Below, one piece after another: positions 56,101-64,000 of a stretch of DNA of 64,000 nt. Both the position numbers and the translations under genes were made by a program. The notes under the pieces are model-generated. The model did not search any database. It saw only the letters and a list, made by a program, of their open reading frames with translations, and was not told the DNA's origin. Source of the stretch: Ornithinimicrobium sp. F0845 (GTDB lineage Bacteria > Actinomycetota > Actinomycetes > Actinomycetales > Dermatophilaceae). Positions within the stretch are counted from its first letter, which is position 1; each line of letters starts with the position of its first letter. The stretch lies in contig NZ_JALKAL010000001.1 of assembly GCF_023015765.1 (NCBI RefSeq), forward strand, positions 109,478-173,477, written 5' to 3'.

Positions 56101-58023
56101 TCAGACAGCTCGCGCGGGCTCGGCCCGCACCGGGCGGCTGTGCCCGGTGCGCGACTCGTGGAGCTGGGCCGCCACCGGCTCGCGGTGCCGCACCAGGCGG
56201 ACGGCGTTGAGGATGACGACCAGCACGCTGATCTCGTGCACGAGCATGCCCGAGGCCATGAAGACCACACCGAGGAGCACACCCGCGACCAGCGCGGCGA
56301 CGGTGCCCAGGGCGATCGCGGTGTTCTGCGTCATGTTGCGGACCGTGGCCCGCGCGACCGAGCGCGCCTGCAGCAGCTGGTCGAACCGGTTGCCTACCAG
56401 GATCACGTCGGCGGTCTGCACCGAGACATCCGTGCCGGCGCCCATCGCCAGCCCGAGGTCGGCGGTCGCGATCGCCGGGGCGTCGTTGATGCCGTCGCCG
56501 ACCATGGCGACGGTCCGGCCCTGCTCCTTCAGCTCGGTGACCAGGCGCACCTTGTCCTGGGGCAGCAACCCGGCGTGCACCTCGTCGATGCCGACCACGT
56601 CGGCGACCGCGCGGGCGGTGTGCTCGTTGTCGCCGGTGAGCATCACGAACCGGTCGATGCCGTGGCGCCGCAGCTGGTCGATGGCCGGCGCGGCCTCCGG
56701 GCGGACCCGGTCGGCGATCGCGATGAGCCCGACGAGCTGACCGTCGACCCCGACGTGGACCACCGTGTGCCCGGCCTGCTCCAGCGCCACCGCGCGCAGC
56801 CGCACGGCGTCGCTGACCGGGGTGGTGAGCAGGTCGGACGTGCCGACCGCGACCCGGCTCGGCACGCCGTCGCTGGTCACGGTGCCGACGATGCCCCGGC
56901 CCACGACCACCTCGACGTCGTCGGGGGAGCCGGCGACCGGCATACTGCCGTCCCTGGCGTGCTCCACGATGGTGCGGCCGAGGGGGTGCTCGGAGGCCTG
57001 CTCCACCGCCGCGGCGAGGGTGAGCACCGCCTCGGGGGAGTATGCCGGGTGCTCGCTGATCACGTCCGTCACCTCTGGCCTGCCGACGGTGAGCGTCCCG
57101 GTCTTGTCGAGCACCAGGGTGTCGACCCTGGCGAGCCGCTCGATCGCGTCGCCGCCCTTGATGAGGGCGCCGTGGCGGGCCGCGTTGCCGAGGCCTGCGA
57201 CGAGCGAGACGGGGGTGGAGATGACGAGCGCGCCCGGGCAGGCGATGACCAGGAAGGTCAGCGCGAGACGGAGGTCGCGCGAGATGAGGAAGGTGAGGAC
57301 GGCGCCGACCACGATGGCCGGGGTGTAGATTGCGGCGAACCTGTCGAGGAAGCGCTGGACGCTGGCCTTGGAGTCCTGGGCGTCCTCCACCAGCTCGATG
57401 ATCTGGGCGAAGGTGGTGTCCTCGCCGACCCGGTCGGCGGTCAGCTCGAGATAGCCGGTGTCCAGCACCGTGCCGGACCACAGCTGGTCGGCGACGCCCT
57501 TGCTGACCGGGACGGGCTCACCGGTGATGGTGGCCTCGTCGACCAGGGCCGTGCCGTGCGTGACGGTGCCGTCGACCGGGACCCGGCCGCCGGACCGGAC
57601 GATCACGCGCTCGCCGACCTCGACGTCGTCGACGGGGACCGTGACGGTGGCGCCGTCGCGGACCACCTCCGCCTCCTGCGGGGCGAGGTCGACCAGCTCG
57701 CGCAGGGACCGGCGGGTGCGGTCCATCGTGCGGGCCTCGAGGTAGGAGCCGAAGACGAACAGGAACGAGACGACGGCGGACTCGACGAACTCTCCGATGA
57801 TGAGCGCGCCGGTCACCGCGATCGTCACGAGCAGGTCGATGCTGAAGGTCCGCACGCGCAGCGCGCGCCACGCGGCGACCGCGATCGGGGCGCCGGCCAG
57901 GACCGAGGCGACGACCAGCGAGACGTCCCGCATGGCGCCCTGGCCGCTCAGGTGCAGGGCCAGGGCGAGCAGGAGCAGGGCACCGGAGACGGCCGCGGTG
58001 CGGGCCTTGAGGGACAGGGACAT
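56101..58023 (-). CDS. P1B-type heavy-metal-transporting ATPase with CPG motif
   Basis: This 640-residue membrane pump is a P1B ATPase. The actuator motif TGEP is at residues 168-171, the phosphorylated Asp306 is in DKTGTLT, and the HP motif is in SEHPLG. The metal-binding membrane motif is CPG (262-264, ACPGALVISTP) where CPC or SPC is normal. It has no N-terminal metal-binding domain; a separate one is encoded just upstream. The overall sequence resembles the zinc/cadmium branch, but the altered motif makes the metal uncertain. GGAGG precedes the ATG. Confidence 0.9.
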   Translation of the reverse strand: MSLSLKARTAAVSGALLLLALALHLSGQGAMRDVSLVVASVLAGAPIAVAAWRALRVRTFSIDLLVTIAVTGALIIGEFVESAVVSFLFVFGSYLEARTMDRTRRSLRELVDLAPQEAEVVRDGATVTVPVDDVEVGERVIVRSGGRVPVDGTVTHGTALVDEATITGEPVPVSKGVADQLWSGTVLDTGYLELTADRVGEDTTFAQIIELVEDAQDSKASVQRFLDRFAAIYTPAIVVGAVLTFLISRDLRLALTFLVIACPGALVISTPVSLVAGLGNAARHGALIKGGDAIERLARVDTLVLDKTGTLTVGRPEVTDVISEHPAYSPEAVLTLAAAVEQASEHPLGRTIVEHARDGSMPVAGSPDDVEVVVGRGIVGTVTSDGVPSRVAVGTSDLLTTPVSDAVRLRAVALEQAGHTVVHVGVDGQLVGLIAIADRVRPEAAPAIDQLRRHGIDRFVMLTGDNEHTARAVADVVGIDEVHAGLLPQDKVRLVTELKEQGRTVAMVGDGINDAPAIATADLGLAMGAGTDVSVQTADVILVGNRFDQLLQARSVARATVRNMTQNTAIALGTVAALVAGVLLGVVFMASGMLVHEISVLVVILNAVRLVRHREPVAAQLHESRTGHSRPVRAEPARAV

Positions 58024-58111
58024 GGGGTTGCCTCCAGTGCGTGGGTGGATGTCGGCGTGGGTGATGGGTGGGTGTCGGTGAGGGGGTCGGCGGCGTGCGC
58101 GGAGTCGCCGG

Positions 58112-58357
58112 TCAGCCCGCGACGCGGGCGCGCAGCACCGGGTAGCCCAGGCCGGTGATCGTCTCCCGGATCTCCTCGGTGGTGATCTCGGCGGGGTCGA
58201 AGCCGACGTCGACGCGCGCGCTGTTGAACTTCACCTTCACCCACTCCACGCCGGGCAGGCGCCCGACGGCCGACTGGATCTTCTTGATGCAGGACGGGCA
58301 GGTGAACGGCTCGGTGGTGAACCGGGCGGTGAGGGTCGTGGTGGTGGCGACGGACAT
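58112..58357 (-). CDS. Heavy-metal-associated (HMA) domain protein
   Basis: This 81-residue protein is a free-standing ferredoxin-like HMA domain with metal-binding Cys20 and Cys23 in FTCPSCIKKI, and the usual GVEWVKVKFNSARVDVGFDP and GLGYPV segments. It probably delivers metal to, or regulates, the P1B ATPase encoded 88 bases downstream on the same strand. The ATG at 58357 with AAGGAG upstream is chosen since the longer frame adds residues unlike the family. Confidence 0.88.
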   Translation of the reverse strand: MSVATTTTLTARFTTEPFTCPSCIKKIQSAVGRLPGVEWVKVKFNSARVDVGFDPAEITTEEIRETITGLGYPVLRARVAG

Positions 58358-58442
58358 GGTGCTCACTCCTTGGGGTGCTTTCGTGGACACCCTCAGAGTC
58401 GCCCCTTCCGGCACGGATCTCCTTGACGTGGGTCAAGCCGTG

Positions 58443-58497
58443 ACACAACGCAGCGCGGGTGCGCGGCGTTGTCGCCACGCACCCGCGCTGGGTGTGT
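58443..58497 (-). terminator. Strong hairpin after the SHOCT gene
   Basis: CAGCGCGGGTGCG (58451-58463) pairs perfectly with CGCACCCGCGCTG (58478-58490), extended by ACACA/TGTGT at 58443-58447 and 58493-58497. It lies nine bases beyond the stop of the minus-strand gene at 58506 and before the HMA promoter. Confidence 0.7.
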
Positions 58498-58505
58498 CTA
58501 CCGGG

Positions 58506-58898
58506 TCAGGCCGACTGCAGGGCCTTCCCCTTGAGGGTGTTGAACTCGTCCGGGGTGATGGTCCCGGCGTCGAGCAGCTCCTTGGCCTCGGCGATCTGCT
58601 GGGCCGGGCTGGCCGTGGCGACCGACCGGATGTAGTCGTCGGTGGCGGCCTTGCTCTCCCCGATCGCGGCGGCGCTGCGCTCGGCCATGCCGCCGCCGCG
58701 GACAATGAGGTAGACCAGCGCGGTGAGCACCGGCAGGAAGATCAGCAGCACCATCCAGACGGCCTTCATCCAGCCGGAGAGCTCGCTGTCCCGGAAGAGA
58801 TCAGTGATGATCGCGAAGAGGGCGACCAGGGCGGCGATGAAGATGAACGCCCAGAAGAAGACCAGGACGAGGTCCCAGAACGAATCCAGAAAGTCCAT
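58506..58898 (-). CDS. Membrane protein with PLDc_N and SHOCT domains
   Basis: This 130-residue protein has two N-terminal membrane helices (LVLVFFWAFIFIAALVALFAII; SGWMKAVWMVLLIFLPVLTALVYLI) of the PLDc_N type. A short C-terminal SHOCT domain follows (AQQIAEAKELLDAGTITPDEFNTLKGKAL). The combination is very common in actinobacteria and its role is unknown, though SHOCT segments are thought to mediate oligomerisation. A strong hairpin follows the gene. Confidence 0.9.
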   Translation of the reverse strand: MDFLDSFWDLVLVFFWAFIFIAALVALFAIITDLFRDSELSGWMKAVWMVLLIFLPVLTALVYLIVRGGGMAERSAAAIGESKAATDDYIRSVATASPAQQIAEAKELLDAGTITPDEFNTLKGKALQSA

Positions 58899-59027
58899 GG
58901 GGAGACTCCAATCTCGGGGTGAGCCCGCCGACAGCGCCGGTGTGCCCTGCTAGTCAAGCGCTCGGGGTCCCCCTTGGCAATCCCCCTGTTCGGGTGAGAG
59001 ATCCGGGCGAGCCCGGGCACGGCATAC

Positions 59028-60137
59028 TCAACCGAGCGGCACCCGCACGTCCGACCCGCCCTCCTGGGTGATCCGGGCCCCCATCTGCACCAGCATGGGG
59101 TGCGTGACAAACCCGCCGGCGAACAGCGCCTGTCCCTGTCGGAAGGACGCCGAGCGTCTCAGCGCGTCCTCGGGGACGAAGCCGAAGACGTCGGCGAGCT
59201 CGGCCAGGTCGCGCGGTGCGTTCATCCGCATCAGCCCCAGGTTGTCGCACTGGGAGAGCACGTTGGGGTGGATCTTGGTGGGGCGCTGGGTCGACAGGAA
59301 CAGCCAGAGCCCGAACTTGCGCCCCTCGGCCGCGATCTGGATGACCTGGTCGGTGAGCAGCTGCTCGACCGGCGTGACTGGGGTCGGTGGGCAGATGTTG
59401 TGGGCCTCGTCGATGACGATGAGCACAGGACGGCGCGACTCCCGGGTCGCCCACAGGTGCTCTAGCACGCTGAGCGCCGCGACCTTCAGCTCCGCGGGGT
59501 GGGCGAACCCGCCCAGGTCGAGCACCGTGGCGCGGGGGCGCTCGTCGACGACGTCGGTGGCGGCCTGCGCCCCTCGGGCCCACAGACCCCACTCGAGGAC
59601 CTGCAGGTTCTCGATCCGGGTCGCGAGCCGTGCCTGACCCGGGTTCCCGGAGGCCCGCAGCGAGGCCACGAAGTCCGCGTCCCTGAAGTGCTCAGGATCG
59701 GAGTCGACATGGAGCAGCACGTTGTACTCCTCCGCGTCGGCGATCGGGTCGAGCCGGAGCACGGCGGCCTTGGCGACGGTCGACAGGTCCTTGAACCGGG
59801 CGTGCAGGCGTGGGCCGTCCGGCCGGCTGGTGTGCAGCACGCGCAGGTCCTTCCCGCCGAGGGCGGTACCGGCGTCCGGGTCGGCGGCCGGGTGCGGCTC
59901 ACTGATGCGACTGAAGTCCGCATTCGGGTCGAGGACCAGCAGCGGCAGCTCGGTGCGCAGCAGCAGCTGTTCGAGGACCACCCCGAGGGCGTAGGTCTTG
60001 CCCGAGCCGCTCTGACCGCACCAGAAGGTGTGCCGGTTGAACCGGCTGGCATCGAGCTCGGCCGGGTCCTGGCTCGCCACGAGCTCCGGACCCTCCTGGG
60101 ACAGATCGAGGCGGGTGCCGATCGGGAGGTTCACCAT
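59028..60137 (-). CDS. HerA/DUF87-type ATP-binding protein
   Basis: This 369-residue P-loop ATPase is related to the HerA/FtsK-type ATPases (DUF87). It carries Walker A FWCGQSGSGKTYALGVVLEQL near residue 40, Walker B PVLIVIDEAHNICPP, and LWLFLSTQRPTKIHPNVLSQCDNLGLMRMN as sensor and arginine region. HerA proteins act in DNA translocation with NurA nucleases, but no NurA-like partner is adjacent, so the role here is uncertain. It is divergent from the DHA2 exporter at 60294. Confidence 0.85.
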   Translation of the reverse strand: MVNLPIGTRLDLSQEGPELVASQDPAELDASRFNRHTFWCGQSGSGKTYALGVVLEQLLLRTELPLLVLDPNADFSRISEPHPAADPDAGTALGGKDLRVLHTSRPDGPRLHARFKDLSTVAKAAVLRLDPIADAEEYNVLLHVDSDPEHFRDADFVASLRASGNPGQARLATRIENLQVLEWGLWARGAQAATDVVDERPRATVLDLGGFAHPAELKVAALSVLEHLWATRESRRPVLIVIDEAHNICPPTPVTPVEQLLTDQVIQIAAEGRKFGLWLFLSTQRPTKIHPNVLSQCDNLGLMRMNAPRDLAELADVFGFVPEDALRRSASFRQGQALFAGGFVTHPMLVQMGARITQEGGSDVRVPLG

Positions 60138-60278
60138 GGCCGAACACTACCGGCGACCGGCCGTCGGCGGCGGGAGCAGTGTCGTCGGCGAACTCGATAC
60201 TTAAGTAGGGTGGGTGGCCGGAACACCGGGGGGCGTCACGGCGTTGTGCTCCCGGTTAATCACGTTTGCTCTACCTAA

Positions 60279-61925
<1,647 letters not shown>

Positions 61926-61978
61926 GTTCCTGAGGACGGACCGGTCCACACGACATACTCGCCATCCCAGGAGGAGCC

Positions 61979-62539
61979 ATGCGCAAGATAGTCAGTGGAC
62001 TGTTCCACTCCCTCGACGGTGCCGTCGAGAGCCCGGACCAGTGGCAGTTCGACAGCTTCGACCCCGAGCTGGAGGAGTTGATGATGCGGACCATCGGCAG
62101 CATCGACGAGACCGTGATGGGCCGGGTGACCTATGAGGAGTGGGCCGGCTACTGGCCGTCCCCGGAGCGGGAGGCGGACGATGAGTTCGCCACCTTCATC
62201 AACACCGTGCCCAAGCACGTGGCCTCGACCACGCTGACCGGGCCGCTGGAGTGGCAGAACTCGACTCTCATCGAGGGCGACCTGCACGACCACGTCCGCT
62301 CGCTGAAAGAGCAACAGGGCCAGGACATCGGCGTGCAGGGCAGCACCAGCATCGTGCGCGACCTGTTCCTCGCCGGGCTGCTCGACGAGCTGATCCTGAT
62401 CACCCACCCGGTGGTGGCTGGCGGCTCCTTCCGGCGCCTGTTCCAGCCGGGTGATCCCACCACCCGGCTGGAACTAGTCGACCTGGTGCGGACCTCGGCC
62501 GGCAACGCGGTGCAGACCTACCACCTGCGTCGCGACTGA
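61979..62539 (+). CDS. Dihydrofolate reductase/RibD C-terminal-like protein
   Basis: This 186-residue protein belongs to the RibD C-terminal (dihydrofolate reductase-like) family. It shows KIVSGLFHSLDGAVESPDQWQFD, DETVMGRVTYEEWAGYWPS, KHVASTTLTGPLEW and DIGVQGSTSIVRDLFLAGLLDELILITHPVVAGGSFRRLF, covering the nucleotide-binding and substrate sides of the fold. Such proteins are NADPH-dependent reductases of unclear substrate. The ATG at 61979 follows an excellent GGAGGAG. It may share a transcript with the DHA2 exporter 53 bases upstream. Confidence 0.88.
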   Translation: MRKIVSGLFHSLDGAVESPDQWQFDSFDPELEELMMRTIGSIDETVMGRVTYEEWAGYWPSPEREADDEFATFINTVPKHVASTTLTGPLEWQNSTLIEGDLHDHVRSLKEQQGQDIGVQGSTSIVRDLFLAGLLDELILITHPVVAGGSFRRLFQPGDPTTRLELVDLVRTSAGNAVQTYHLRRD

Positions 62540-62700
62540 CCGCCGTCCTCGCCCCAGCGGGCGCCACACACCAGTTGCGCCACACCTCATTTGCGCCACA
62601 GGCGCCCAGTCGCACCTCCGCGCGGCCACCGCCACTCGTCTTCGAGCGCCCCCGCGTTCTTCGAGCCGACTGCAGTCGGCCTGAGGAACGGTGAGGGGCT

Positions 62701-62860
62701 CGAAGTAGTGGGAAGCCGCCGTGTGCGGGGCCGAAGTAGTGGGGAGCCGGCGTGGGGAGCGAAGTGGTGGGAGGCGGCGCGGGGACCGAAGTGGTGAGCT
62801 CGAAGTGGGCGAAGCGGTAGGGGAGCCGGCGTGGGGGCGAAGCGGTGGGGAGTCGAACTG
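62701..62860. repeat. Degenerate tandem repeats with CGAAGTGGTGGGGAG core
   Basis: The spacer between the convergent reductase and GH15 genes (323 bases) holds repeats starting with CGAAG at 62701, 62732, 62760, 62787, 62801, 62810 and 62838. Full units are about 28 bases and carry GGGGAGCCGGCGTGGGG. Some copies are truncated. Nothing recognisable lies in 62540-62700. Confidence 0.6.
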
Positions 62861-62862
62861 GC

Positions 62863-64000
<1,138 letters not shown>

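Overview
The window is high-GC, gene-dense actinobacterial DNA. Supporting signs are frequent GTG starts and ATGA-type overlaps, leaderless or near-leaderless promoters, a CatR/FurA-type regulator joined to catalase, MetS-type transporter small subunits, VapBC, and a class I ribonucleotide reductase behind a B12 riboswitch. The overall gene mix fits Micrococcales (Intrasporangiaceae/Ornithinimicrobiaceae-like), but that placement is inference. No rRNA, tRNA, CRISPR array or intact transposase was seen.

Layout. 0-12.3 kb: MFS exporter, two secreted lipoproteins (one a beta-propeller), malic enzyme, DUF1254/DUF1214 protein, dihydrolipoyl dehydrogenase, the fur-like/catalase operon behind two dyad operators, and a small membrane protein. 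12.4-17.9 kb: branched-chain amino acid operon ilvB-ilvN-ilvC-ilvD with a classic Ile/Val/Leu leader peptide and attenuator, an unusually short IlvN and structured intergenic DNA. 18.1-22.4 kb: TRAP transporter dctPQM and nhaA, the latter with a folded leader. 22.4-30.3 kb: larB-larE and gnd on the minus strand, then uxaC-uxuB-gntK-larA homolog on the plus strand. Together they read as a nickel-pincer-cofactor route in which D-glucuronate passes through fructuronate and mannonate to gluconate and then the pentose phosphate pathway. No mannonate dehydratase is present; the LarA homolog is proposed to epimerise mannonate to gluconate. This is the most interesting system in the window.

30.3-34.3 kb: NrdR-like boxes, cobalamin riboswitch, nrdA and nrdB; NrdB has the residue pattern of class Ic (Phe at the radical site, Glu as first metal ligand). 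34.4-38.2 kb: a PhzE-like chorismate enzyme coupled to a CoA-transferase/racemase-family protein, then a LuxR-type regulator. 38.3-44.4 kb: a secreted protein with cell-wall-binding repeats, a tandem-repeat element with terminal inverted repeats, divergent arsenic genes (arsR / arsM-arsC) around a dyad operator, and a sodium-coupled amino acid transporter with its 51-residue small subunit.

44.4-53.2 kb is an accessory, decaying patch: remnants of a PIN toxin, of a Uma2 nuclease and of a transporter, plus intact vapBC, MFS, HAD, nitronate monooxygenase, DUF4143 ATPase and Uma2 genes. 53.2-64 kb: fdhD-crp, a hypothetical protein, a P1B ATPase with separate metal chaperone, SHOCT protein, HerA/DUF87-type ATPase, DHA2 drug exporter, RibD-like reductase and the end of a GH15 glycoside hydrolase that runs off the window.
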